Below, one piece after another: positions 23,485 to 36,567 of a DNA stretch of 64,000 bases (its first letter is position 1; the number at the start of each line of letters is the position of its first letter). The notes below the pieces were generated by a model. It was not told where the DNA came from and made no database searches. It was given only the letters and a program-made list of their open reading frames with translations. Origin of the DNA: Spinacia oleracea (Eukaryota > Streptophyta > Magnoliopsida > Caryophyllales > Amaranthaceae); NCBI RefSeq assembly GCF_020520425.1, contig NC_079491.1:26155449-26219448 (forward strand), read 5' to 3'. The position numbers and the translations under genes are program-made.

Positions 23485-26400
23485 TCAAAGCCATTCTCCA
23501 ATATGCTTGATTCCCATCGCTGCAGTGTGCGAGTTATGCTTCGCCTGCGGCAGAGGTTTAGTCAATGGATCTGATATGTTGTCATCAGTTCCAATTTTGC
23601 TTATCTCGACTTCTTTTCTTTCAACGAACTCTCGTAGAAGGTGAAATCTACGAAGTACATGCTTGACTCTCTGGTGGTGTCTAGGCTCCTTTGCCTGTGC
23701 AATAGCTCCGTTATTATCACAATACAGGGCTATTGGTCCTTTAATGGAGGGGACTACACCAAGTTCACCTATGAACTTCCTTAGCCATATAGCTTCCTTT
23801 GCTGCTTCATGTGCAGCAATGTACTCCGCTTCAGTTGTAGAATCCGCAATGGTGCTTTGCTTAGCACTTTTCCAGCTTACTGCTCCTCCGTTGAGGCAGA
23901 AGACAAACCCAGACTGTGATCTGAAATCATCTTTGTCGGTTTGGAAACTTGCGTCCGTATAGCCTTTAACAATTAATTCATCATCTCCACCATAGACCAG
24001 GAAGTCATCTTTGTGCCTTTTCAGGTACTTCAGAATATTCTTGGCAGCAGTCCAATGCGCCTCTCCTAGGTCTGACTGGTATCTGCTCGTAGCACTGAGT
24101 GCGTACGCAACATCCGGGCGTGTACATATCATAGCATACATTATTGAACCAATCAATGATGCATATGGAATCCCATTCATTCGTCTACGCTCATCAAGTG
24201 TTTTTGGGCACTGAGTCTTGCTTAGAGTCATTCCATGAGACATGGGTAGGTAGCCTCGCTTGGAGTCCGCCATCTTGAACCTATCAAGCACCTTATTGAT
24301 ATAAGTGCTTTGACTAAGTCCAATCATCCTTTTAGATCTATATCTGTAAATCTTGATGCCCAATATGTACTGTGCTTCTCCTAGATCTTTCATCGAAAAA
24401 CATTTCCCAAGCCAAATCTTGACAGAGTTCAACATAGGAATGTCATTTCCGATAAGTAATATGTCGTCGACATATAATACTAGGAAAGAAATTTTGCTCC
24501 CACTGACCTTCTTGTATACACAAGATTCGTCTGCGTTCTTGATGAAACCAAAGTCACTGACTGCTTCATCAAAACGTATATTCCAGCTCCTGGATGCCTG
24601 CTTCAATCCGTAGATTGACTTCTTTAGCTTGCATACCTTTTTAGCATTCTTTGGATCCTCAAAACCTTCAGGCTGTGTCATAAACACAGTTTCTGTTAAA
24701 ACGCCGTTTAAGAAAGCAGTTTTGACATCCATCTGCCATATTTCGTAATTGTAATATGCAGCGATTGCTAACATTATCCGAATAGACTTTAGCATTGCAA
24801 CTGGTGAAAAGGTTTCATCGTAATCCACACCGTGGACTTGCCTGTAACCTTTTGCAACCAATCTAGCTTTGAAAACTTCAAGTTTCCCATCCTTGTCCTT
24901 TTTCAGTTTGAAAACCCATTTGCTTCCAATGGCTTGGTAGCCATCTGGCAAATCGACCAAATCCCATACTTGGTTTTCAGACATGGAGTCTAATTCAGAT
25001 TGCATGGCTTCTTGCCATTGCTTGGAGCTAGGGCTCGTCATAGCTTGTTTGTAAGTCGCAGGTTCATCACTTTCAAGTAATAGAACGTCATAGCTCTCGT
25101 TCGTCAAAATACCTAAGTACCTTTCCGGTTGAGATCTATATCTTTGCGATCTACGTGGGGTAACATTTCTAGATTGACCATGATTCTCACCAGATTCTTC
25201 TAAAGATCTCTGAGTTTCATCCTGAATGTCATCTTGAGCATTCTCTAGAGTTTGTTGTTCGACTCGAATTTCTTCGAGGTCTACTTTTCTCCCACTTGTC
25301 ATTTTGGAAATGTGATCTTTCTCCAAAAAGACACCATCTCGAGTAACAAACACTTTGTTCTCAGATGTATTGTAGAAGTAATACCCCTTTGTTTCCTTTG
25401 GATAGCCCACAAGGATACATTTGTCAGATTTTGGATGAAGTTTATCTGAAATTAATCGTTTGACGTATACTTCACATCCCCAAATCTTAAGAAAAGACAC
25501 ATTTCGAGGCTTTCCAAACCATAATTCGTATGGAGTCTTTTCGACAGCTTTAGACGGAGCTCTATTTATAGTGAGTGCAGCTGTATTTAGTGCATGTCCC
25601 CAAAATTCTAATGGAAGTTTGGCCTGACCCATCATTGACCTGACCATGTCTAGCAAGGTTCTGTTCCTCCGTTCCGACACACCGTTCCATTGTGGTGTTC
25701 CTGGAGGAGTCAATTCTGATAGAATTCCACATTCTTTCAGATGGTCATCAAATTCATAGCTCAGATATTCACCGCCTCTATCAGACCGCAGTGCCTTAAT
25801 CTTCTTGCCTAATTTATTCTCTACTTCACTCTGAAATTCCTTGAATTTGTCAAAGGATTCAGACTTATGCTTCATTAGGTAGACATAACCATATCTACTG
25901 AAGTCATCAGTGAAAGTGATAAAGTAGCTGAAACCACCTCTAGCATTTGTACTCATTGGTCCACATACATCTGTATGGATTAAACCCAATAGTTCATTTG
26001 CTCTTTCTCCAACTTTAGAGAAAGGTTGCTTTGTCATTTTGCCAAGTAAACATGATTCGCATTTACCATAATCCTCTAAGTCAAATGGTTCTAGAATTCC
26101 TTCCTTTTGAAGTCTTTCTAAGCGTTTCAAGTTTATATGGCCTAATCGACAATGCCACAGATAGGTGAGATCTGAATCATCCTTTTTGGCCTTTTTGGTA
26201 TTTATGTTATATACTTGTTTGTCGTGATCTAATAAATAAAGTCCATTGACTAATCTAGCAGATCCATAAAACATCTCTTTAAAATAAAACGAACAACTAT
26301 TGTCTTTTATTAAAAAGGAAAATCCCTTAGCATCTAAGCAAGAAACTGAAATGATGTTTTTAGTAAGACTTGGAACATGGAAACACTCTTCCAGTTCCAA

Positions 26401-27471
26401 AACTAGCCCGGAGGGCAACGACAAATAGTAAGTTCCTACAGCTAATGCAGCAATCCGTGCTCCATTTCCCACTCGTAGGTCGACTTCACCCTTGCTTAAC
26501 TTTCTACTTCTTCTTAGTCCCTGTGGATTGGAACATAAGTGTGAGCCACAACCTGTATCTAATACCCAAGAAGTTGAATTAGCAAGTATACAGTCTATAA
26601 CAAAAATACCTGAAGATGGAACGACTGTTCCGTTCTTCTGATCTTCCTTTAGCTTTGGACATTCTCTTTTGTAATGGCCTATTCCATCACAATAAAGACA
26701 GCTTGATGTGGACTTGTCCTGCTTTGATTTAGCATTGCCCTTGGACTTTCCACCTTTCTTGAATGGTCTCCTTCTAGCCTTGAGTAAATCTTTGGCTTCA
26801 CAGTCCAGTATTATTTCAGCCTTTCTGACAAGGTGAACAAATTCTGCAACTGTTTCTTCTCTTGGTTCACTTAGGTATAGTTGCTTGAAGCGACCAAACC
26901 CACTGTGTAGTGAATTGAGCAAGATAGAGACTGCCATCCTTTCGCTTATTGGTGTTCCTAGTAGACTTAGGCGATCAAAGTATGAACGCATAAGATCCAC
27001 ATGGAACCTCAGTGGGACGCCTACCCTCTGTATAGTGCGAAGGAGCTGAACATGTGTTTCTTGGACCTCCATCCTATAACACCTGTTGGGAGAACTAACC
27101 TTTAGACCAGACATTGATTCAATCAACTCATGGACGTTCAGGTCCCTGTCCTCCGTGCTTCCACGACAGATATCCCTCAGATTCTTGATGAGCGTAAAAG
27201 GTTCATAGGCTACAAACCTTCTAGCCCAATCATCAGGGATATTGTTCAGCATGAGACTCATAACCTTTTTGAGATCCGCATCCCAGGCGTAAAATCTCTC
27301 AGGGGTCATGTCTCTGGCATAGTAGCTTGGCATGGGATGTGATAGTACATACTCAAGTCCATTGAGTTTGACTATTTCAACTAGCTTAGCTTCCTATTCA
27401 AGAAAATTTGCCAGGTTCAGCTTGACCATAAGCTCAGAACCTATGATGATGTTTTGATTGTTGTTTGCCAT
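23485..27471 (-). CDS. Copia gag-pol polyprotein, one in-frame stop near the N-terminus
   Basis: The open part starts at Met 27333 and gives 1282 residues. Domains in that numbering: gag about 1-190; CCHC zinc knuckle C212-C215-H220-C225; aspartic protease active site D259-T-G; integrase HHCC zinc site H394, H399, C425, C428; integrase catalytic D455, D518, E554 with the D-35-E spacing; reverse transcriptase with YVDD at 954-957; RNase H with D1127, E1168/E1170 and D1206. The order protease-integrase-RT-RNase H is diagnostic of Copia. The same frame extends upstream to ATG at 27471 (MANNNQN...), giving 46 more codons, with one TAG at 27394-27396 (codon 26). The natural start is probably 27471. 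All catalytic residues are intact, so only that stop, or its bypass or re-initiation, separates this copy from a full-length product. Confidence 0.93.
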
Positions 27472-30264
27472 ATTAAAACTACAATTGAAAAGAATAAACA
27501 AATAAATAACCATTCACAGTTTCTCTTAATAAACTTAAATTCTAGCATACATGCATAATTCAATGTTTATTAAGCATTTTATTCAATTTATGTGTTCCGG
27601 CAGGTGTGAATAAAATGATTCCAAGATCCTAAAATCATTGAAGAACTAAGCACAGTTTGTCGACTTAATCCTAAAACATCTTAGGTAAGCAAAAGCCTTT
27701 TGCTAATAGTCTAGAAACTATTCTTGGTTGATAGGTACGTCTAAGAACTTATTAGGTAAACCTATCGATTTTGCCACGACATAAAAGGACTCCTTACTTA
27801 TATCGTTGAGTTTCACCAAAACTAACATGTACTCACAATTATTTGTGTACCTTGCCCCTTTAGGACCAATAAGTAACACCTCGCTGAGCGAAAACTATTA
27901 CTAGATTGATGTAAAGGATATCCAAGCAAGTGTATATTTTGGCATGGCACCTTTTAACTCAATTTTTAAGTTTGGAACTTAAGGCTCTTACTATGTTGGT
28001 TAGATTTTAAGTGAACTAAAATCCTTAATCATGCAACATAATCAAGCCACAATCTCATGCATAATTAAGACATATTTAAAGCAATAAATAACTTAAAGCA
28101 TGCATAAGATAAATGTGATCTAGTATGGCCCGACTTCATCTTGAAGCTTTAACTTCAAAGTCCGTCTCGAAAATCTCCGTGGGAGGCACCATTTTCTTCA
28201 AATAGGATAAGCTATAATTAAAACTAATTACAACTATTTGATGGTACGCAGACCATATTTGAATTGAAAAACGACTTTGGTACTTTAGACCAATTACATT
28301 CAAATTAATGGTACGCAAACCATATTTTCTATCCTATTTGGGCCATACTAGTCACTTCATAACCTGCAAAACAGTACATATACAATATATACCATTCACC
28401 CATTCATTATCATGAATGGCCCACATAGCTGGTTAGTAAAACACATTATGCATCACGTAAACATTTGCAGCAATTAATCAAGGGCACCAATAATCTACCA
28501 ATTATTCAGTCCTTATTAATTCTAATCAAGTTGTTTTAACCTTAAGGATTTGTAGACCTAATCAAGAGTTTATGACTAAAAGGGCTCCCACTTAAACCAA
28601 TAAATTCATATGCTTTACTAATTTTAAACATAAAAATGTATTTCTAGTCTAACCGGAAACATACAAATTTAATTAAAATTTAAAGCTCATATAAATTTAT
28701 AATTGAATCCAAAATTTAATTTAATTTCAGTCGTATTTAAATTAATTCATGATTTAAATTTTAGTAAAATAATTAGAATAAATAAAATTTATTATAATTA
28801 TAATATTCAAAATTAAAATCCAAGAAAATAATTTAAATTACTAATTTTAAAATTAATTTACGTAAACTGAAAATTTCAAATTAAAATTTCAAAACGATCT
28901 AATCGCAACGCAAACACCTCACGCATCACACGCCCATGGGCCACACGCATACAGCCATCGCTGGCCATGTGCGAGCAGCCCATGAACTGCGTCGCATAGC
29001 TGCTGCTTCTACCCTTTCGCAAGCCATCGCGCGAGCTGGTGCTCGCTGCGCGCGCGCCAGCGCTCGATGCACGCGAGCCATCGCTCGCTGCGTTCGCTCG
29101 CTAGCGCTCGCTGCACGCGGGCCAGCGCTCGCTTCGTGCACTCGCCAGCGCATGTTGTGCGCGCTCGCTAGCGCTCGCTTGGTGCAAGCCAGCGCTCGCT
29201 GCGCGCGGCATCGACGCTGGGCGCAGCACTCGTGGCACGCGAGCTTGCGCTCGCTGCGTGCGAGGCTGCGCGCGCTTGCACGAGGCAGTGCGCGTTGTGG
29301 CGCAGCTCGCTTGCTGCCCACACGCGACTGCCGTGCCTTGCCTTCGCCCATGCCCATTCGTCCATTGCTCATAGCCCACGACACAAGGCAGGGTTGCTGC
29401 CTTGTGCTCGTGCATCATGCCCTTGCTCATTGCATTCGTGCCGCATGGGCGACGAGCTCCCTTGCTCGTCGTCACATGCCCGCACTATACAACACCCCTT
29501 AAGGGTAACACGCAGCGTCCATTGCTTTGTGCGTGCAAGTTATATGAACGAATCGCATAAAATTTAAAAAATTTATACTTAAAATTAATGACAAATTAAT
29601 AAATAATATTAATTTCATAATTTTAGGGCGAAAAATCGAAAATTTATTATTCAATTGATTTCCGATTAACATGGATTCAAGTCTAGGTCATAAAAATTTA
29701 AAATTTATCATAAATTTACAATTTTTATGGTGGTTTTTAATCATAGGTATCTAATTAAATTATAATTAATTATGAAAATCAAATTAATTCTAAATTATTC
29801 TAATTTTCAACAAATTAATCATAATTACAAATTAGATTGCATAATTAACAAGGCTAGGCATTCAAACTTGTTAAACATATACAGTAGGTCAATCAAAAAT
29901 TCAAGATTTATCAACAAGAATCGCAAATATTTAATTTAACATCTTAAATTTACGAAATTTTGCATTCGAAAAACTAAAACCTTCGAAAAGTCATAGTTAG
30001 GCTTCGAATTTGAGAATTCTGGGTTCGGCCGAAAAGTATTTATTTTGTCAAAATTTTAGAATGCCTTTTACATGCGGAATTGACACAAAAATCACTCGAT
30101 TTGGATGAGTGACGAAGAAACTGCCGAAAAACTGCGTACATATAATTAAATAAACGCAATTTGCAATTAATTAACAATTACGAAAATTAATCACCCCTTT
30201 TAATTCTTGCAAATTTGTAATATTTAACCATGTTCATGCAATTTAGATTATGAAAATAATAAGA
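27472..30264 (-). other. Long leader of the large Copia, with GC-rich repeat block
   Basis: 2.8 kb between primer site and gag. Mostly AT-rich with no credible gene. At about 28915-29510 it switches to GC-rich text built of AGCGCTCGCTGCG-like modules. Arg/Ala/Ser-rich frames open on both strands there but show no domain and are by-products of composition. The lineage name is not assigned. Confidence 0.6.
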
Positions 30265-30278
30265 GGCTCGTGATACCA
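30265..30278 (-). promoter_or_regulatory. Primer binding site, initiator tRNA-Met type
   Basis: The minus strand reads TGGTATCACGAGCC, one base inside the 5' LTR. The usual plant Copia site is TGGTATCAGAGC, so this copy has a small difference after TGGTATCA. Confidence 0.85.
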
Positions 30279-30279
30279 C

Positions 30280-31666
30280 TGTTAGGTTATGATACATATG
30301 ACAATTCATAAATCATGCGGAAAAAATCATTTAGCCAGGAATACATATTATTTACACATAATCATATAGCATAGTTTAGATGCATACTCTTTGTTGCGTG
30401 CCTTCCCTAGCTGCGCCCGAACCGAACAAGAACAAGTCTTTAGGACTCCAAGTGTCGTCCCTCCGTAGATAGTCCACAGCACGTCCGGATCCGCCTTAAG
30501 ATTGACCAACTAGAATCGCCCTTAAGGTACTAATAATTTCGGCACTTTTAGGCAAGATATGTGACTGAATTTTTCTCTCAAAAACTCACTTTGAATACTT
30601 GAAAACTCGTTATAAATTGTGAACCCAGGCCACATATTTATAGGGGTATGGAAAGAGAATTGGAATCCTACTAGGATACGAATTAATTAAATTAGAATCC
30701 TAGTGAAACTCTTATTTAATTAATTTATCTTTTAGGATTAGGAATTTAATCATTAAACGAATCCTGTACGTTTTAGGTTTCGTATGTGAACACAAACACA
30801 CACGCACGCACAGCAGCCCACGAGGGGCGCCATGCGCGCGCGCGCACAGCCCGAGCAACGCAGCCCACGATTGCCGCAGCCTTGGGCGCGCGCTGGGCCT
30901 GCCTTGCGGTGGGCCTGGCGCAGCCTTGGGCTGGCGTGTTGTGGCGCGCGTTTCCCTTGCTGGACGTGGGCCTGGCTTCGTGCTGGGCCTTCGTCTAGCA
31001 AGCTCGTCCGATGCTAATTCGTACGACGCGCTTCCGATTAATTTTCCGATTCCGGAATTCATTTCCGATACGAACAATATTTAACATTTCCGATTCCGGA
31101 ATTAATTTCCGTTTCGAACAAATATTTAATATTTCCGTTTCCGGAATTATTTTCCGATTCCGATAATATTTCCGATTCAGACAATATTTCCGTTTCCGGC
31201 AATATTTCCGATTCCGGCAATATTTCTATTTCCGATAATATTTTCCGATACGTACCATGTTTCCGTTTCCGGCAACATCTACGACTTGGATAATATTTAT
31301 ATTTCCGATACGATCCATATTTCCGTTTCCGGCAATATCATCGTTTCCGGAGCATTCATTTGCTTGCCTTTGACGATCTCAGCTCCCACTGGAACCAAGA
31401 TCCGTCGATTCCGAATATCCATAGATGGAGTATTTAATGCCATTAAATACTTGATCCGTTTACGTACTATTTGTGTGACCCTACGGGTTCAGTCAAGAGT
31501 AAGCTGTGGATTAATATCATTAATTCCACTTGAACTGAAGCGGCCTCTAGCTAGGCATTCAGCTCACTTGATCTCACTGAATTATTAACTTGTTAATTAA
31601 TACTGAACCGCATTTATTAGACTTAACATTGAATGCATACTTGGACCAAGGGCATTATTTCTTTCA
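30280..31666 (-). repeat. 5' LTR of the large Copia
   Basis: 1387 bp, TGTTAGG to CTTTCA. The minus-strand TATA box is at 30635-30643. GC-rich alternating GCGCGCGC text lies upstream near 30830-30845. It has a single copy of the 47 bp unit duplicated in the other LTR. Confidence 0.92.
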
Positions 31667-31671
31667 CCTTG

Positions 31672-31693
31672 GGTAAAGGACGTATTTCCTTCA
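31672..31693 (-). repeat. Distal 22 bp of the older Copia LTR, separated by the insertion
   Basis: Continues the text interrupted at 21187 and ends TATTTCCTTCA, like the end of the younger LTR family. It is followed at 31694 by Copia integrase coding text in another orientation, marking the edge of the older insertion. Confidence 0.55.
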
Positions 31694-31725
31694 CTTATAA
31701 GACACCTTCTTCTTGTGGTTCTAAA

Positions 31726-33786
31726 CACTACAAGAAAAAGGCAAATTTCCGACCGCCAAAAATAGTCGCAAAAAGAGCGTTTTTGGTCGGAAAAAAGTTT
31801 ACCGACTAAAAATAGTTGGAAAAGGGTTGTCGGTGATGTTCTGGTCGGAATTTGGCAAAATTCCGACTAAAAAGTAGTCGGAAAAAACTTACGACTACTT
31901 TTCCGACTATAAATAGTCGGAAAATTACCGACCACTACATTAGTCGGAAAATTAACGACAACTGCTTTAGTCGGAATATTACCGACTAAAAAAGTGGTAG
32001 GTAATTTTCCGACTAAAAATTGTAGTCGGAATATTAACGACTACTTTTCTAGTCGGTAATTTCCGACCACTTTGTTGGTCGACAATTTTCCGACTACAAT
32101 AGTAGTCGCTAAAACAATTTTTAAAAATAAAAAAAAAAAGCTGAAACCAGTAACTTGAATGTCCAGTTACTGGTTTTCAGTTTGACGATTCCGATTTCAC
32201 ACCGAATAAACATGCAAATTTATCAAAATAAATAAAAATAACAATCAAAACAACTTTTCATATTATTAACCCACAAAGAAAATAAAACCCAAACTTATAT
32301 TCAAGAGTTATTACAATAATACTTGTACCAACAAGTTAGATCTAATAGAGTCGAAAAAATTATAATACTTAATCTAATCTAAAACGAAAATTACAAAATA
32401 AGATTTTGCTCCTCACTCCAAATATTTGCTTGAGATCTTCCATCCCCTACAACCAAATAAAAAAATATTACGAAATATCATATTAAATAAAGAAATTAAA
32501 TATGAAGAACGAAAATTAAATTAGAAAAATGAAATTAGTTTAAAAACGGAAATAAAAAAACGAAAATCAAATTAAAAAACGAAAATGAAAAAATTAAAAT
32601 AAGAAAATTAAATAAGAAAAACGAAATCAGATAAAAAAACGGAAAAAAAAACGAAAACTAAATAAGAAAAACGAATCATTTTAATAAACGAAAATCAAAT
32701 TTAAAAACTAAATCGAATTCAATAACGAAAATAAAAATTAAGAAAACGAGATCAGATTAACAAAACGAAAATCAAATTTGAGACGAAAATCAAATTTGAA
32801 ACGAAAAACAAATTAAAATTAAACAAGAAATTAAAATCAAATCTTAACTCAAATTAAATCCAAAAAAATACAAATTTCATGACGAAAATTTGACGAAAAA
32901 AGATTAGAAAAACCAAATTAAAAAAAAAACTCACCAATTTTGATGATCATCTACGGTGTCGATGATGATAAAAGGAGGTTGATGATGAAGGAGATCGGTG
33001 AGGTGATGATGATCTGAAGAAGAGAGGATTGAGAGATATACGTTGCATAGAATTAGAAAGGAGAGAGTTGGAAGAGGGGGAAACGACGTGAAGAGGGAGG
33101 AGAGAGAGAGAGGAGAGTAGGTTAGGGTTTTTGATGCGTGAAATACTGAAATCCTAAAGCCCAAAGCCCAAATCTCTAAAAGAGTACAGTAACGACTACT
33201 TTATTTGTTTTAATTAAAAAAAATATCACCGACTACTAAATTAGTCGGTATTTATTGAAATTTCCGACTAATTTAGTAGTCGGTAATAAATTTTATTATT
33301 TTTAAAATAATACCGACTACTAAATTAGTCGGTATTTATTGAAATTTCCGACTAATTTAGTAGCCGGTAATAACTTTTATTATTTAGAAAAATGTTGGAA
33401 TTTTTTTTGGGCCGACATTTTATCGACTACTTTTTTAGTCGTTAAATTAACGACCAACATCAAAGTAGTCGGTAAAACTCTATTTTAACGACCAACTTCA
33501 AAGTAGTCGGTAAATTCCGACTACATTAGGTAGTCGGTAAAATTATTTGGTCGGTAAAAGTAGTCGGTAAGTTTTTTTGAAAATTTGTTTTGGTCGACTT
33601 TATTCACGACTATTAAGTAGTCGTAGTTTACCTGTAAAGTAGTCGTAAATCACCGACCACAAAATGTTAGTCGGTAAAAATTGAATATAACGACTACCTA
33701 TTATTTAGTCGGTAAAATTTAATTTTAGCGACTATTTTTTATACGGTCGGAAATTTCGGTCGTAAAATCACCGTTTTCTTGTAGTG
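31726..33786. mobile_element. Non-autonomous CACTA (En/Spm) transposon
   Basis: 2061 bp, left end CACTACAAGAAAAAGGC, right end complementary to CACTACAAGAAAACGG. It is flanked by the 3 bp duplication AAA at 31723-31725 and 33787-33789. Both subterminal regions (31745-32110 and 33180-33770) are filled with inverted and direct copies of CCGACTA / TAGTCGG, the sites bound by the transposase in this superfamily. No TNP2-like transposase is present. The interior (32130-33180) is AT-rich with a 40 bp hairpin at 32141-32180. It also has a minus-strand exon-like pair: a pyrimidine-rich leader about 33160-32937 ending at AATTG/GTGAGT, and an acceptor TTGTAG at about 32451 before ATGGAAGATCTC. Confidence 0.95.
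32141..32180. repeat. Hairpin inside the CACTA element
   Basis: CTGAAACCAGTAACT pairs with AGTTACTGGTTTTCAG across a nine-base loop. It sits just inside the left subterminal repeat block. Confidence 0.7.
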
Positions 33787-34685
33787 AAATATTTTTTGAC
33801 AATATTTGATGATATTTTGAGAGTCGTGTGGGTTTATTTGCTTAGTAGTAAAACAGAAGTTGAGTTGATGTTTCTTAATTTTATTGCTATGATTAAACGA
33901 CAATTTAATCAGATTATCAAAGTTGTTCGGAGTAACAATGGTACGGAGTTCAACTGCTTACATGGCTATTTTTTTCAAAATGGAATATTGTTTGAGTCGT
34001 CTTGTGTTGGGACTCCCCAACAAAATGGAAGAGTACGTAGAGAGGAAACATCAGTATATTTTGAATGTTGGTCGAGCTTTACGGTTTCAAGGGAATTTGC
34101 CCAAAACGTTTTGTGGAGAATGTATTTTGGCCGCATGTTACTTGATTAATAGGATTCCGACACCTCTTCTTTCAAACCAAACACCATATGAAATGTTATT
34201 TGGGAAAGCACCATCGTACGACACTATTCGAGTATTTGGTTGTTTGTGTTATGCTTATAATCAACGGAGTAAGGGTGACAAATGTGTATTTCTTGGATAT
34301 CTTTTTGGACAAAAATGGGGCGAATGTTTGATTTAGAGACTCGTGAATATTTTGTTTCTCGGTATGTGAAATTTCACGAACATACATTTCCCTATAAGGA
34401 AGAGTTGGGTGCCAGTTTGGTGCCTCATATGTCGTATAATAGGGGTGAAGAGAGGTCATTAGATGTTTTGAGAGTTGGTCGTTGGATGAGGTTCCCTCTA
34501 GTGTACTAGACGTTGGTGTAGAGGGTGCATTGGATGATGGCAGGGCTTTGAGAAGTGAGAGTGAGCAAGAGGAAGTTGGGTTGTCACAATATGTTCTTGC
34601 TGAGTGTGATGTGCAGAGGGGGGAGATACGAGTGAGAGCCGACGAGGTTGTGAGTGAGGCGCTGCAGCTATGCACAGCTGGCCCG

Positions 34686-34790
34686 GCATACAATATGCGG
34701 GCACAACAGACTCACAACGGGGCGAGAAGATTTCTGCAAGCCAATGCATACTGTATGCGGGCACAACAGAGTCGCGGGGGGGGGGGGGAG
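34686..34790. repeat. Short direct repeat and G run in the decayed Copia linker
   Basis: TGCGGGCACAACAGA follows CATACAATA at 34686 and CATACTGTA at 34746, a 60 bp-spaced direct repeat. A run of about ten G follows near 34778. Confidence 0.6.
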
Positions 34791-36567
34791 AGCATGTTTC
34801 TTAGCATCAAAATAAAATCAATGAGGGGGATTAAGGCAAATGCAAACGTCAGAAATTTCCGTCTACAAGATTGCAAGATTGTGTTCTGCATACGATACGG
34901 AAAAAATATAGTAAGTCAGTTAGTTCATCCGCACAACCATCCTTCCCAGGTACGCCTTATCCTATCACATATTTTGTTAATTGTGAACGTTTTTCGTCCA
35001 AACACAGAAATTTTGTTGCAGCTTTGCAGAAAGAAAATGCACCTAAAACATTCAAGCAAGCTATGCGACATGAGGGTTGGGGAAAGGCAATGGCAGTTGA
35101 AATTGATGCTCTTGAGGAACAGAGAACCTTGACATTAGAGAGTTTACCAGCAGGAAAGAAAACACTTGGGAGCAAGTGGGTTTATACGGAGAAGAGAGAT
35201 GAAGATGGAAACTTGCTCATGTTAAAGGAAGATTGGTCTGTCTAGGAAATCATGAAGAAAAAGGCTTAGACTGCAATGGAACATTTGCCCCAGTGGCGAA
35301 AATGGCGACAGTTCGTACTTTTCTAGCAGTTGCAACATTTAAATTGGGAAGTGCACCAGATGGGTGTTCATAATGCGTTCTTGCATGGATACTTAGAAGA
35401 GGAAATTTAAATGAAGATCCCTCCGGGCTTTCAGAATAACAATGTCGGCAAAGTATGCAGAATGAGAAAGTCTTTGTATGGTCTGAAACAAGAACCTAGG
35501 TGTTGGTTTGAGAAGCTATCTACGACGCTAAAGGGATATGGATTTCAACAATCATATTCCTATTACTCTCTTTTTACTCTTCGAAGGGCGAGTTCTAATT
35601 GAGTGTGCTTATTTATGTGGATGATATGATTATTGAGGGAAATAATAAATTTGCGCTGGAAAGTTTTAAAACATATTTGAGCGAATGCTTTAAGATGAAA
35701 GATCTATGTGCTCTGAAGTACATTCTGGGGTTAGAAGTGGCTCGTAGCAAGCATGGATTTTATGTTTGTCAGAGAAAATATGCCCTAGGTATTATTTCGA
35801 AAAATGGATTATTGGGTGCTAAACCTACAGACTTTCCAATGGAGTAAAATCATAAATTGGCCTTAGCAGAGGGCAAGGAGTTAGCAGATGGTGAGAAATA
35901 CATACGCTTTATTGGGAGACTCATTTATTTAGTTGTTACTCGTCCTGATTTGGCGTATTCAGTGCATATTTTGTTACAATTTATGCAAGCACCAAAAGAG
36001 GAGCATTGGGAAGCGACATTGAGTGTAGTTCGATATTTGAAAAGTGTCCGGGCGAAAGTATACTTTTGCGTACTGACAATGCATTACATTTAGAGGGATG
36101 GTGTGACTCGAATTGGGCAAGTTGTCCTTTGACTCGTTGATCGTTGACTGGTTGGTTTGTATTACTTGGTTTTTTGCCTGTGTCCTGGAAGACTAAGAAA
36201 CAACATACAGTTTCACGCTCGTCTGCAGAAGCAGAGTATCGTTCTATGGCAGCGCTAACATGTGAGTTAAAGTGGTTGAAGCAACTACTTCGAGATTTGG
36301 GTGTCGAACACAAACAAGGTATGAGTATGTTGTGTGATAGTCAATTGGCATTTCACATTGCCCAGAATCTGTTATTTTATGAGAGGACGAAGCACATTGA
36401 GTCTGATTTTCACTTTATTCGAGATGCGATCAAAGAGGGCGTCATTTCACCTTCGAATGTATCGACAAATGTGCAATTAGCAGATATTTTCACAAAGGCG
36501 TTGGGTAAGGCGCAGTTTGAGTTTTCTCTAGGCAAGATGGACATTCGAGATCTTCATGCTCCACCTT

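Larger units (their letters stand above)
21188..31666 (-). mobile_element. Young, nearly intact Ty1/Copia LTR retrotransposon (10.5 kb)
   Basis: Flanked by the exact 5 bp duplication CCTTG. LTRs at 21188-22620 and 30280-31666 start TGTTAGG and end TTCA. They differ by about eight substitutions, one single-base indel and a 47 bp tandem duplication in the left copy. Reading right to left: 5' LTR, initiator-Met primer site, 2.8 kb leader with a GC-rich block, one gag-pol frame with a single early stop, an 0.86 kb 3' region, polypurine tract and 3' LTR. LTR identity above 99% outside the duplication implies insertion well within the last million or so years under usual plant substitution rates. 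It inserted inside an older related LTR. Confidence 0.93.

Noticed and set aside
28926..29567. Several overlapping Ala/Arg/Ser-rich frames of 65-188 codons on both strands
   Set aside because: They open on both strands at once in a GC-rich repeat, have no domain, and lie in the leader of a retrotransposon.
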